A DNA stretch of 64,000 nt from Riptortus pedestris (GCA_019009955.1 CM032233.1:84421001-84485000), one strand, 5' to 3'. Shown: positions 47,182 to 58,917, numbered from the stretch's first letter. Numbers and translations are program-made. The notes: generated by a model not told the origin, from the sequence alone.

Positions 47182-47631
47182 TATTATTATTATTTATTAG
47201 TCTCAGCTGTGCCTTATCTGCCTCTAGGGAACACCACACCTAAGCTCCAAAGTAAATAACAGTACTCTTCTATTCTGTTATTTCTCAACAGCAAAAGTTC
47301 ACTCTTGTTCTGGATCTGTATTGATTTCCACTTACCAATATAAATACTACAACGGAACTATGTCCATTATGTACATATTTTGTCTATATTGAATATTTTT
47401 ATTATTATTATTATTATTTATTAACGTCCACCTTTTGCAACTAAGGCTAATTGGGACGGGTTATCTACAGGTTACCACCCTTTTCTAGTCAGGGTGGGAC
47501 TCAGGATGTTATTTATTGAATTTCGTCACTAAATAATTTCCTTTGTCCAGGCGGGAATTTAACTCGCCACTCTACGTTTACCATGTGAGATTAAGGTCAA
47601 CGCTTTAACTCACATGGCTAACCTGAGCCCC
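47182..47631 (-). mobile_element. tRNA-derived SINE, copy 6 (minus), with extra 3' sequence
   Basis: SINE body on the minus strand from 47631 (GGGCTCAGGTTAGCCATGTG, intact A-box region; B box altered to GAGTTAAATTCCCGCC) to the (AAT)n tail near 47400. About 200 bp of non-SINE sequence and a second (AAT)n at 47182-47193 follow. The target duplication TAAAAACACGTAAT / TAAAAACATGTAAT (47168-47181 and 47632-47645, one mismatch) encloses the whole 450 bp, as expected for a 3' transduction. Confidence 0.8.
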
Positions 47632-47831
47632 TAAAAACATGTAATATAAACAAATAATAAAAGTCAATTAAAAGGTGAATTCAACGTATTAAAAAGTTAA
47701 AAAAAAAACAAATATATAAATAAGTAAACATCCAGGGTAAAACTTATAAACTAAAACCTGTTCTAAATAAATAACTATTAAATCAAAGATACAATACAAT
47801 GGACAGGAGAAGGAGAGGTAATTTATTTGGG

Positions 47832-47833
<2 letters not shown>
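47632..47833. repeat. Unclassified repeat segment, copy B
   Basis: Continuation of the segment that begins at 47155, interrupted by the SINE: GTAAACATCCAGGGTAAAAC, AGGAGAGGTAATTTATTTGG. Closely matches 44966-45175. Confidence 0.8.
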
Positions 47834-47885
<52 letters not shown>

Positions 47886-48694
47886 TTGTCTTTTAACGCA
47901 TTAGCGTTCGCAATTTTTGTTTTATCGTTAACATACTCTATATTTAAACTTTTTATGTAAAAATTAAAATCAAGTTCGTTAACGGCTGAAATCAGACCAG
48001 TCGGAGAAGGGGGTTTAGAGGGGGGATTTTCAAAAATTCGAAATATCTCCGTTACTATAAGTAGGATCGAAAAGTTGTATACACCAATCTTATTGAAAAT
48101 TAAATGTACTGTATTTTGTTACATTTATTCTTCATCTTCAATATTGACCAAGATATTTGCATATTTCAGGTTTCAGCCTTTAGCAAACCCCCAGTTCTTC
48201 GCATGCAGCATTAATAATAGGTTGTTAAGGTTAAATACCTTATATTTCCATTTAACTTATACTTTGTGAGATATATTCAAATACGTTTGGTAGATCCCCC
48301 CCTTCTTTTCTTCTCAACTACTAACATTTGAGTAATTGAGATACAAATTATTCTCCTTCATCATAAATTACAGTACTAGATATTATAAATAGTTATCAAT
48401 ATGTTATATTCAGATATGTTTTCTAATTCTATTTTTTTTTTGTAATTGTTTTTCTTTCCGGTGAAGAATATTTCTAGATACCCACTGAGCTGTTGAAAGA
48501 CCTGTTGGCTTAAAATTCAGGCACTTTCTGCTTGGAGGTTATTAAAATTGACTGAAAGATTTATCATTACCATTTGTATTTATTCAATTAATAGTTACGG
48601 TGGTGTTAAGTGTTACCAGTATTTACATGAATCTATTGTAAAACTTCACGAGGGAAATCTGCTTAGTTTACGCAGCCCCTGCGTGACAGACTTT
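47834..48694 (-). mobile_element. P-family element, R orientation, from TA tract to outer end
   Basis: TA tract (47834-47884), AACGCATTAGCGTTCGCAAT, G-rich run, GTAGGATCGAAAAGTTG, TTCAGCCTTTAGCAAACCCC, GGTGAAGAATATTTCTAG, CGGTGGTGTTAAGTG, CACGAGGGAAATCTGCTTAG and GCGTGACAGACTTT. Its inner palindrome end is replaced by the repeat segment to its left. Confidence 0.88.
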
Positions 48695-49231
48695 ATTTCA
48701 CTTTCCTCTAGGGATTTCTACATCCTGATCGCTACTATTCTAGTCTTCGAAAATCGATCAGCCAGCCACTGATAGCTATTTAGGGGTTTGGAGTTGTGTT
48801 TGCATGGTTGAGCCCCATCCCTACTACCCCCTAATTACGTGGTCTAACCACCATCTTGGGAGTGATAGGGCACGTATTTCCTCACCCCCAGTCGGCTGAA
48901 ACCCTTCACGACTCCCTTCGAGTATCTATTTACATTGTCCTCAAGTCAAGGGTGAACAAGAGGTTTCCCAATGCCCCTAACTGAAACTCATATACATAAT
49001 AATAACTACAAACGCTCAATATTTTAGGCCATTTTCACCTTACAAACGCTATGTCGTCGCTGTTTCCACTAAAATAAACACAATAATCGGACAACACGGA
49101 AATAGGAATCATTCATAACTGAGCTTTCCTTCTTATAATTATTTATGACTCGACATAATTCTTCTTCTTAACTATTTGTCTAGTAAAACACGGGAACAAC
49201 TTCAAATTTTCATTGCAAGCCGGGTACCAAC
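48695..49231. other. Spacer, nothing recognised
   Basis: Less AT-rich at 48790-48960. No recognised gene. Confidence 0.42.
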
Positions 49232-49765
49232 AAAAGTTCGTCACGCAGAGACTGCGTAAACTAAGCAGATTTACCCCATGAGGTTTTACAATAGCCAAAT
49301 CGACATAGTGGAAACACTTAACATTACCGCGAATATTAAGTGAATAAACTCGAACGGTAATGAGAAGCCTTTCAGTCAATTTTTATAACCTCCCAATGGA
49401 GAGCATCTGAATTGTAAACAAATATGCCTGACAACAACTCAGAGTTGAACAGATAGATAGAAATATTCTTCACCGGAATGAAAAACAATTACTAAATTGT
49501 TGAAATTTTTTTTTTGAAAATTGCTAAATGAATGAAACATCTTAATTTCATGTGTTTACTACATCTAGTACTGTAATTTATAATGAATCAGAATAATTTT
49601 TATTTCAACCACTCAAATTTTAGTAGTCCAAGAACAAAATAAGGGGGGGGGTGAAGAATCAACAGAACGTATTTGTATATATCTTACAATAATAACGCAT
49701 AATAACGGGGGTTTTTTGAAAATCCCCCTGCCGAGCCGCTAACGAACTCCATCTTTATTTTTATA
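49232..49765 (+). mobile_element. P-family left half, F orientation, ended by a Helitron
   Basis: AAAAGTTCGTCACGCAGAG and AAGCAGATTTACCCC, CATTACCGCGAATATTAAG, TTTTAGTAGTCCAAGAAC and a G-run. A deletion follows, then CGCTAACGAACTCCATCTTT, where the Helitron begins after TTTTTATA. The P body does not resume on the far side. Confidence 0.82.
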
Positions 49766-50779
49766 CTAGCTCAGATACCCGGCTTCGCCCGGGAATTGAT
49801 TTGAGGCTGAATGGTGATTGTATTTTTTTGGCAAGGCTCTACTTTGCACAATATTTTAACATTTACCTGACCCAGTGTTTAGAATTAATACCCGTCGTTT
49901 CTGTGGATTTGTTAATAATAAAATTTGTAAATTCAGGCTTCCCTTATAACCGCCACTCCTGCCCGTTCCTAGAAATGTTAGTATGGCTTATTATAAGGAA
50001 GGTGTTAGTGCTAATGCACTTACCGAGTGTTTTATTTAGTTCGGTTGTCTTTTGTGCCAAATAAAATTGTTGGTCCCGCTATAATTTTTAGCGTATAACG
50101 CCTTTATACTTCGGTATACGACGATATTGTTAACAAAAGTTTCTCTAAATAACAAAATAAACAACTTTTGTTATGTACATATTTGCCGAAACCCTAATAG
50201 GAAACGAAATATCACTATTTTTAATTTCAGATCTCCCTTATAACCCCCACTCCTGCCCGTCCCTAGAAATGTTAGTATAGTGTATTATAAGGAAGGTGCT
50301 AGTGCTAACTCACATACCGAGTTTGGTTTAGTTCGGTTGAGTTTTTTGGGCCAAATAAAATTGTCGACTTCCGCAGTAGTTTTTAACGTATAACTCTTTT
50401 ATGCTTAGGTATACGACAAAAGATTATATAACAAATGTTACTTTAAATAACAAAATAAACAACTTTTGTTGTGAGCATAATTGCTGAAAAACCAATAGGA
50501 AACGAAATATCGCTATTTTTAGTTTCAGCCCTCGCTCATTACCCCATTCCTGTTCGTCTCAGAGAATATTAACATAGCCTAAAGTCTAAGTTGGGCTAGT
50601 AGTAATATACATACCAAGTTTCATAAAATTCGGTTCAGCCGTTTATGCGTGAAAAGGTGACAAAAAAACAAATAAACAGACACGAAAGAAACAAAATGCA
50701 GTTATGGTGTCTATGACATCTGAAACAAAAAGTTATCGTGAAAATTCGCGAAAAAAATCAATGTACAGACAGAGGTTAC

Positions 50780-50858
<79 letters not shown>
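49766..50858 (-). mobile_element. Non-autonomous Helitron, copy 4 (near full length, minus)
   Basis: Minus-strand 3' end CTAG (49766-49769), hairpin CCCGGCTTCGCCCGGG, three internal G-rich units (complement CCCACTCCTGCCCGT near 49960, 50250 and 50545) and GTAACCTCTGTCTGTACATT at about 50756-50780. A long (TA)n stands in place of a clear 5' TC. Non-coding. Confidence 0.88.
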
Positions 50859-50861
<3 letters not shown>

Positions 50862-52029
50862 TTTGTTTCCTAACAATGCAATGATTGGATTAAAACAACC
50901 ATCCTTATCAAGGTTTTCGATATTTTATTTTAATATTGTTTACACCCTAATTTATAGTTTACAATAAAAATATAAAAATGGGGAATTTTAATCTCCTCAT
51001 AGAAAACTATGAGCAATGAACGTTAATTTAATAATATAATAATTACATACCATGAAAAAGTATTTTCAGTATAATGGTCTGGCGACTAGAGATTTTGACT
51101 TTGTGTATTTTCAAATGCATACAGCATTTCATATATTTGCCTGAACTTGTTAAAATACATAAAGAATGCACCTAAGAAATAGGTGCGAGGCTGTGAGGGT
51201 CTTTTTTGGTGAAAAACGATCAGAACAAATAAGCTATGTGTAATCGGAAACGGTTGTATGCAGGTAATCTGCATCGCTAGTCAGATTAAGGTTATCTGGG
51301 TGTTTAATTTCATGAGTCTATAACCAAATAAATTCCCTTACACATGCGCGAGCAGAACCCAAACTTCAAACTTGTGGAATAGGATTAAGTCCACAACATT
51401 TAACAGACAGTACTAAGCTGATCCCTTTCTGCCAGTTGAAATGCTGTTTAGGTCTATTATGTATGCCAGATGAAAAGAGCTGTACCGTAAAAAATGTATA
51501 ACGAGCATTTCAATATGACTTGGATTATCTGCTTGTCGACTGTAGTATGGCTTCTGTCGGTCACTTGAAGATTACGAATAGCTAAAATTAATCGTGCTTG
51601 TGTTGAGAAATGTGTGGGCCTTGAAGGGGTGAGGTAAAAGGTAAATGATGGATAGCTGTTCTCGTCGAGCTAAGGACTCACCTCTTACCTGCCCTCCTTA
51701 CATTTGATTCAATTCACGCTTACACTGTGAAATCACTTATTAAAACCCCTTTCTTTCCCCCAAACCTTTTTACCCTTACCGACTCATCCCCATTTTCGGT
51801 TCTTCTTTCTTAGTGAAGGGCAATGAGGTTGAGCTCTAAACCTTTACACTTTTATAGGTTGGACTGCAAGAACCATTATCCGAGGTTCATGGTTCTCAAA
51901 AAATTAAGTAATTACGAATGGTGTTTTTATGTCGACGACCCTAAATAGGCTCACGTAATTCGGAAAAGCCTATCCAGTGGCCTGTGAAATCTAGATATTT
52001 TATACCTAAAGCATTAATTAGGTCGTTTC
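50859..52029. other. Low-repeat stretch
   Basis: About 1.2 kb without family landmarks. Somewhat higher GC at 51600-51850. No supported coding region; a 62-codon minus frame at 51086-51274 is unrecognised. Confidence 0.45.
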
Positions 52030-52125
52030 CCAATTCTTTAGAAATCAGCTATTGATGTACTCATAACGCTACTTTCACGACAATTGATCATACCCAGGAG
52101 ATGATAAACATACGTCTGTATATAT
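52030..52125 (-). mobile_element. P-family palindrome-end fragment, R orientation, degraded
   Basis: AAATCAGCTATTGATGTACTC, ATAACGCTACTTTC and CATACCCAGGAGATGATAAA follow the order of the end block. Confidence 0.65.
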
Positions 52126-52560
52126 TCTTTATATTTTCTTGGCAAGGGTCATCAATAAAAAAAAACACTTTTTTTTGCGTAAATGTTATTAATACTGCCC
52201 TACATGTATCGTGGTCTATATGCCCCCTCTTCACGGGCTATCCCTTTTCAAATAAATATAACATTAATTTAAAGAAATTAAAAGCATTAATTTACCAAAG
52301 CCCTATGACAATTCTTTACTAGTTAGAGTATTAATAAGTGCCTACTTACGTATATATTTACAAAATCTAAATACAGATTGCTACTTACATTTCTGAACTG
52401 CTCGTTTCCCTCTTACTGTCCCCACTGGGGAGGACGTTATTACTGAGGCTCTCAAAGTAGGTTAAGTTAGCTGATTACCCCCTGAAATTTTACTGGTGAC
52501 CCATTTTGAAGAAAATATGAAAAATATATAAAAATATTAGGTCCAATATAAGAAGAGAGT

Positions 52561-52680
52561 ATATATATACTTATATGACGCCCTAACAACAGTCTCTAGT
52601 CTTGTTTGATCATTACCAAAGTCAATTTTTAAACTTTGTACACAAAACTAAAGATCAAATTCGTTATAGCCTGAAATTGC
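52561..52680 (-). mobile_element. P-family inner fragment, R orientation, degraded
   Basis: ATATATACTTATATGACGCC, TTGTTTGATCATTACCAAAG and AAAGATCAAATTCGTTATAG, ending at a CAG repeat. Confidence 0.6.
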
Positions 52681-52831
52681 AGCAGCAGCAACAGAAGGTG
52701 ATGTTAACATTAATCCAAACATAGAAGAAACTTTTGTTTCTTGGCCTAAGTAAAGCCATTCGGCTTTATCAAGAAATAATTTGCCCACAAATCATCAAAA
52801 TAAAAAATAAATTTGTTTCAACTATTTAAAC

Positions 52832-53918
52832 GGACCTGCATATATATTTGTCTTTTATCGCTCTAGCGGTCGCAATTTTTGTTTGATCGTTACCAAACTC
52901 TATATTTAAGCATTTAATGAAAAACTAAAGATCAAGTTACTTGGAGAGAAAAAAAGGCGTCCAATTCTTCACAAATTTTTATTTCAGCGCTAAGCGCTTT
53001 CGAAGACTATTGCCTCCATCATCAGAGCTACTTGCATGCACTCATAGGGAAAGACAGCAAGTGACTCCCTTCCCTTACCCTTCGGCAAGTCTTTCCCTAT
53101 GAGCGCATGCAAGTAGCTCTGAAGATGGAAACAATAGTCTTCGAAAGCGCTTAGCTTTGAAATAGAAATTTGTGAAGAATTGGGCGCCTTTTTCTCTCTC
53201 CAAGTACAAAATATTCTTCACTTCCCACAATACTGCTGTGGAAAAAGATCAAGTTCGTTAACGGCTGAAATCGGTCAAGTGGGAGGGGGGGATTGAATTT
53301 TGGAAAAATAAAAATATCTCCGTTATTATACGTACTATCGGAAAATTGTATATAACCAATATTATTGCAAATTTAATGCTCCATAAAAGTATATATGTAC
53401 ATGCTATCTCTATCTTCAATATTAACAGAGATTTTGGCATTTTGTAGATTTAAGCCTTCAGTAAACCTCCCTTTCAGTCATCGCTCGTTTGAGAATAAGC
53501 TAATGCATCATGAGCCGCCTTATTTCAAGCCGAAATACAAAATATTGTGTTCAACAAATATTTCCTCCATGAGATACATGCAACCCACCCACCGCCGTCT
53601 TTGGTTCTTGGATTACTAAAATTAGAGTGATTGAGAGTATTCTAGTTCATTATAAATTATATTACTAGAAATACTAAATAATTCAATAAAATTGATATAT
53701 TACAGCAATTGTTTGTCTTTCCTATCAAGATTTTTTCTATCTAGTCAGCTCTGAGAGCTTACAATTCAGACGATTCCTGTTGTGGTGGTTATTTGGTTGA
53801 ATCATTTCTCATTATCACTAGTATTTATTCATATAATATTCACGGTGCGGTTAAGTGTTATTTTATAACTTCACGAGGGAAATCTGCTTAGTTTAAGCAG
53901 CCCCTGCGTGTCGGGCTC
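52832..53918 (-). mobile_element. P-family element, R orientation, split by an inverted-duplication insert
   Basis: AAACGGACCTGCATATATAT, TCGCTCTAGCGGTCGCAATT and the GATCGTTACCAAACTC landmark, broken at AAAGATCAAGTT. The body resumes CGTTAACGGCTGAAATCGG and runs through a G-run, a diverged middle and GGTGCGGTTAAGTG to AAATCTGCTTAGTTTAAGC and GCGTGTCGGGC. Confidence 0.82.
52939..53243. mobile_element. 305-bp inverted duplication with 12-bp target-site duplication
   Basis: Two ~117-bp arms (52939-53055 and 53089-53205) are near-complementary: ACTTGGAGAG...AGCGCTAAGCGCTTTCGAAG...GGGAAAGAC. A 33-bp spacer separates them and a ~38-bp tail (ATTCTTCACTTCCCAC, ending GGAAA) follows. The direct repeat AAAGATCAAGTT flanks it at 52927-52938 and 53244-53255. 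The tail plus long target duplication is more like retroposition than a cut-and-paste element. Confidence 0.85.
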
Positions 53919-54091
53919 TGTGTCCCTGAGGCCACCCTTGGCAGTTGTCGTTAACAGATAATCTCAATTTGCAAGCGAATGTACAGGGGAGGAAGGGCAT
54001 ACAGTGGTTTACCATTTCCTCATTCATCAGACCATCAAGCAGTAAAGGCATCTTGAGGAAAATCCCATTCATGCCAGGCGAGAACAGAAAA
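53919..54091. other. Short spacer between P copies
   Basis: GC-richer unassigned sequence, no recognised feature. Confidence 0.4.
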
Positions 54092-54683
54092 AAAAGTCCG
54101 TCACGCAAGGGCTGCGTAAACTAAGCAGATTTTTCACGTGAAGGTTTAGAATAGAGAAATTTCACGAGAACCGAACCGTTACTGAAACAGCCGAATAACT
54201 AGACGGAATCTCACGACTGCAACCGAAGTTAGCCGATCTCATCATGTCCGTTACGCTCAATAAAATGCAAATATCTCAGTTAATATTCAAGATAGAGAAT
54301 AAATGTATATAACAATATTTATAGTAAATTTTATTTGCAATAAGATTGGTTCTATACAATTTTTTCATCCGACGTATAGTAACGGAGATATTTCGAAAAT
54401 CCCCCTCTAAACCCCCCTCCCACTTGTTCGATTTCAGCCATTAACTAACCTGCCCTTTATTTTTACATGAAACGTCTAAATATCCAGTTTGGTAACGATC
54501 AAGCAAAACTTGCGACCGCTAGAGCTTTAACAGACAAATAAATATATTTATATGTAATTTTTAAAGGCGCTCATTTTCGTCATCTCCTAAGTAAGATCGA
54601 TGGACATTTGAAGAAAAGTTCTGAAAATTTCGTCATGAGTACGACCTCAATAGCTGATTTCCCTTAAGGAAATCTGCTGAAAA
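54092..54683 (+). mobile_element. P-family element, F orientation, complete short form
   Basis: 592 bp. AAAAGTCCGTCACGCAAGGG, the AACCGTTACTGAAACAGCC / GTTAGCCGATCTCATCATG block, CAAATATCTCAGTTAATATT, C-rich run, CAGTTTGGTAACGATCAAGC, a reduced TA tract, GATCGATGGACATTTGAAG and TGATTTCCCTTAAGGAAATC with TGCTGAAA. Confidence 0.92.
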
Positions 54684-55126
54684 TTCCACCCGAATCCAGA
54701 TTTGTTAGAAAACCGTAGCCCGTAACAAAGGAGCATATTGATTTCAAATTCGCGTAAGTGTTGAATGCAATTGTACAAATGATTGAGGAAGTAACATTCG
54801 AAAGAAAAAAAATTGTATTCTTTAAGAGTATTGAACTCCTGAATAAAAAAAACAATGGAATTCCCGATATATAATAGGCAAGAGTGGCTTGTCTTAGTCA
54901 TCTTGTGTTTATTAACCTTATGTACTAACTGTGAAATGAAAAGTTCATTAACTTGTCATTGAAATAGTCGGCAGGAGGGAGTGGACTGAGGGGAGGTAGT
55001 GACCCCCCGGTGGTAGACTCAATTACTCCAGTACAGAACATAATAGCATTTCAATACAATTAAAAGTCCTTCAGATTTGCAAAGCGGAGTTGCTAATTTG
55101 AATGAGTAGGGGGTTAAACTACAAGT
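54684..55126. other. Spacer, nothing recognised
   Basis: Unassigned. Two overlapping minus-strand open frames here have no recognised similarity. Confidence 0.42.
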
Positions 55127-55830
55127 AAAAAAGTCCGTCACGCAGGGGCTGCGTAAACTATGCAGATTTCCCATATGAAGTTTTACAATAGAGAAATCTG
55201 CATACTGGTAACCCAATACCACCATGATTAAATACAAACGGTAATGAGAAATCTTTCAGTTATTTGAAATAAATTCCCAACTGAAACGGCTTCTGAATTG
55301 TAAGAATAATTTATATTTTAATAACTCAAATTTTAGTAGTCCAAGAACTAAAGAAGGGGAGGGCGGATGAACAGAACGTATTTGCATAAATCTCACAAAG
55401 TAACGAAGGTAAGGTAAGGTTAGAAACGACAGGTAAGGTTAGAAGAAGCTTCCACCTGAGCCGAGTACTGACTGAAATGGCCGACCTAATCCGAACTATA
55501 CCCGACCACAGACTTCATAAAAATGCAAATATCTCGGTTAATATTCAAGATACAGAATAAATGTATATAACAATATTTATAGTAACTTTAATTTGCAATA
55601 AGATTTGTTATATACAATGTTTCCATTTGATGCATAATAACGGAGATATTTCGAATTTTCGAAAATCCCCCCTCTAAACCTTTCCTCAACCTGGCCCGAT
55701 TTCAGCCGTTAACGAACTTGATCTTCTTTTGTACCTAAAACGTTTAAATTCCGAGTTTGGTAACGATCAAACAAAAATTGCGACCACTAGAGCGTTAACA
55801 GACAAGTATATGTGTATATATATATATATG

Positions 55831-55890
<60 letters not shown>

Positions 55891-56017
55891 ATTTTGAACG
55901 GACCTCATTTCCGTCATCTCTTGGATAGGATCGATGGACATTTGAAGAAATTTTTCGAAACTCGCATCATGAGTACAACCTCAATAGCTGATTTCCCCTA
56001 AGGAAAATCTGCTAAAA
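55127..56017 (+). mobile_element. P-family element, F orientation, complete
   Basis: 891 bp with both ends (AAAAAAGTCCGTCACGCAGG; GATTTCCCCTAAGGAAAATC with TGCTAAAA). TA tract at about 55808-55888. Carries both the long-form block (TTTTAGTAGTCCAAGAAC, GAACAGAACGTATTTGC) and a short form of the GGCCGACCTAATCCG block, so it bridges two subtypes. Confidence 0.92.
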
Positions 56018-56168
56018 TGCATAGAACAACAATTGTAGATCATCAATAGTTAGACATGATTGGTTCTATAACATTTTACGATACCACTCATAATAGGGAA
56101 AATGTTTTGAAGTTTCGAATTCGACTCCCTCTATACCCCCACGGTTTACTGAAAGCGGAACTTAAATA
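56018..56168 (+). mobile_element. P-family subtype B fragment, F orientation
   Basis: ATAGAACAACAATTGTAGAT, GATTGGTTCTATAACATTTT and CGATACCACTCATAATAGG match the middle of the copies at 12.8 and 63.5 kb. Squeezed between two complete P copies. Confidence 0.75.
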
Positions 56169-56169
56169 T

Positions 56170-57117
56170 TAAGTCCGTCACGCATGGGTTTCGTAAACTA
56201 AGCAGATTTCCAACGGGAAGGCTTACAACAGATAAATCTACATGCTGGTAACACCACCGTGAATGTTATAAGAATAAATACAAATGGTAAGAAGAAATGT
56301 TTCAGTCAATTTATAAGTTAATAATATCTACAACGGAAAACGTCTGAATTGTAAACAAACAGGACAGCCAACATTGCAGCGCTGAATAGACTAATATATC
56401 CAATTAATGAAATATCTGAATATAACATTAACTTTCTTGGAAACTATTTGCTATATCTAGTACTGTATTTTATAATGAATCAGCATAATTTATATTCTGA
56501 GTGAATATATCACTCACATTTTAATAGTCCAAAAACTTAAGGCGGGTCACCCGAACATATTTGCTTGTATCTCGTATAATAAAATGTCTCTTGAAAACAG
56601 TATTTGGTATTTAAGCTTCGAATAATGTAGTTTATTATATAAAAGAATATTGTTTATGTAACGTGAGAAGAAATGTGGGTTTGCTGAAGGCTGAAAACGG
56701 AAAAATGCAAATATCTGGGTTACTATTCAAGATAGACATTAAATATGTATAACAATATTTATAATACATTTAATTTTCATTGAGAGTAGTTCTATACAAT
56801 TTTTCGATCCGACGTCTAATAACGGAGATATATTGAATGTTCCCCTCTAAACCTCCCTAGCTTCCCCGCTGCCTCTCTCACTGGTACGCTTTTAGCCATT
56901 AACGAACTTGATCTATCTTTTTACATAAAATGATAAAATATCAAGTTTGGTAACGATCAAACAAAAATTGCGACCGCTAGAGCGTTAACAGACAAATGTA
57001 TATATATATATAATTTAGTACGGACCACATTTTCGTCATCTCCTGGGTAGGGTCAATGGACATTTGAAGAAATTTTTCGAAAATCGCTTCCCCTCCCTTA
57101 AGGGAAATATGCTAAAA
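56170..57117 (+). mobile_element. P-family element, F orientation, long form
   Basis: AAGTCCGTCACGCATGGG, CACCGTGAATGTTATAAG, AGTCCAAAAACTTAAGG, CAATATTTGGTATTTAAGC-type block, GATCCGACGTCTAATAACGG, C-rich run, AAGTTTGGTAACGATCAAAC, short TA tract and a damaged end CCTCCCTTAAGGGAAATATG with CTAAAA. The longest uninterrupted body, useful for a consensus. Confidence 0.9.
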
Positions 57118-57795
57118 GCGCAAATATCTCGGTTAATATTCAGAATAATTTTTATCTCAATCAATCAAATTTTAGTAGTCCAAGAATTTTAAAACGGTTG
57201 GGGGGGGGGGGGGTGACACAAGAACGGGTTAGCATGTATCTCGTATAATAACGGTCTCTGGAAAACAATATTTAGTATTTAAGCTTCGAATAATGTGGTT
57301 TATTATATAACAGAGTGTTGTTTATGTAAAACAAGTAGAAGTGGGGGTTTACTGAATGCTGAAAACTGAAAAATGCAAATACCTCGTTCAAAATTCAAGA
57401 TAGAGAATAAATGTATATAGCAATATTTATAGTATCCTTAATTTGAAATTTGATTCATTTTGATTTTTTCGACCCAATATATACTAACGGAGATATTTCG
57501 AATTTTCAAAATTCTCTTCCTCTAACCCCCCCCCTTGTCCAATTTCAGCCAATAACGAACTTGATTTTATTTTTTTACATTAAACGACTTAATATCGAGT
57601 TTGGTAACGATCAAACAAAAATTGTGACCACTAGAACGGTAACAGCCAATTATATAGATAGATAGATCTATATATAAATAAATATACAGTTTTGAACGGA
57701 ACTCATTTTCGTCATCTACTAGATAGGATCGATGGACATTAGAAGAACAATTTCGAAAATCGCGCCATGAGTCCCTTAAGGGAAACCTTCTAAAA
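57118..57795 (+). mobile_element. P-family element, F orientation, left end missing
   Basis: Starts directly after the previous copy's terminus with GCAAATATCTCGG, jumps to TTTTTATCTCAATCAATC, then TAGTAGTCCAAGAATTTT, a G-run, GGGGGTTTACTGAATGC and CGACCCAATATATACTAACG. It continues with TATCGAGTTTGGTAACGATC and TAGGATCGATGGACATTAG, ending CCCTTAAGGGAAACC with TTCTAAAA. Confidence 0.85.
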
Positions 57796-57925
57796 CAGAA
57801 CAATGTTACATTCAAAAAGGAACTTTTATGGCCAATTGGATAATACAACTGACCAAAATTGCGGACTACGGTAGGTTATATGTGTCAGACAGCATTGCAT
57901 TTGAGAGTAATGTAACCTCAATATG

Positions 57926-57985
57926 TCATGTCAGCACGTGGGAAATCTGCTTAGTGTACCGAGCCCCTGCACGAGGGACCTTTTC
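57926..57985 (-). mobile_element. P-family outer-end fragment, R orientation
   Basis: CACGTGGGAAATCTGCTTAG then GTACCGAGCCCCTGCACGAG; a 60-bp relic. Confidence 0.75.
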
Positions 57986-58367
57986 CTTACTTTATACAAT
58001 ATTGTGGATCCAATGGATATACCTTGTAAATAGCCTAGTGTGACGTTAATGAGTATTTAGTAGAAGAGTGGAGGCAGGATTCCAAAGTGAGAGGTCAGGA
58101 CAGAGAAAGGTGGACTGGCGTACCGCAAGGTCACGTTTCAGCTTAAGCTACTTAAATCTACTTCAGAATGACAAACTCCAAGTGCATTTAAATGTTCGTC
58201 GACGAGAGGATTAAACATTTCTTATAGCTATCAGATATCGGAGAGATAAACTCCCTGACCGGAGCCTCTCGTGCGATATTTATACTATTTAAAAGAAAAC
58301 CTTATTAACATTTTCTTTATATGAGCTCCGTTAAGAGAATAAACATAAAGACAGTATGTTATTTAGA
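57986..58367. other. Spacer, nothing recognised
   Basis: Unassigned sequence between P copies. Confidence 0.42.
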
Positions 58368-58857
58368 AAAATTCCGTCACGCAGGGGCTGCGTAAACCAA
58401 CCTGATTTCCCACGTGAAGTTTTACAATAGAGAAATCTGCCTAATAACAAAAGTAGTAGTAATGAATCTCTAAACCTATTCACGAGGGACGAACAGTTAC
58501 GGAAACGGCCGCCCTAGCTCTCGGCGGAATGTCCCGAACATAGCCGACTCCGGCCGACACAATACATATGCAAATATCTCGGTTAATATTTAAGATAGAG
58601 AATAAATGTATAGAACATTATTTATAGTAAATTTAATTTTCACTAAGATTGGTTTTATACAATTTTTCGATCCGACGCATAATAACCGAGATATTTCAAA
58701 TTATCAAAAATCCCCCCCTCTAAACCCCCCCTCCCGCCGGTTCGATTTCAGCCATTACCGAACCTCATCTTTCTTTTTGCATGAAACGATTAAATTTCAA
58801 GTTTGGTACCGATCAACCAAAAATTGCGACACTAGAGCGTTAATATATATATGTATT

Positions 58858-58917
<60 letters not shown>

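Noticed and set aside
47182..47400. Separate element next to the SINE
   Set aside because: No ends or duplication of its own could be found. The duplication encloses it together with the SINE, so it was kept as part of that insertion.
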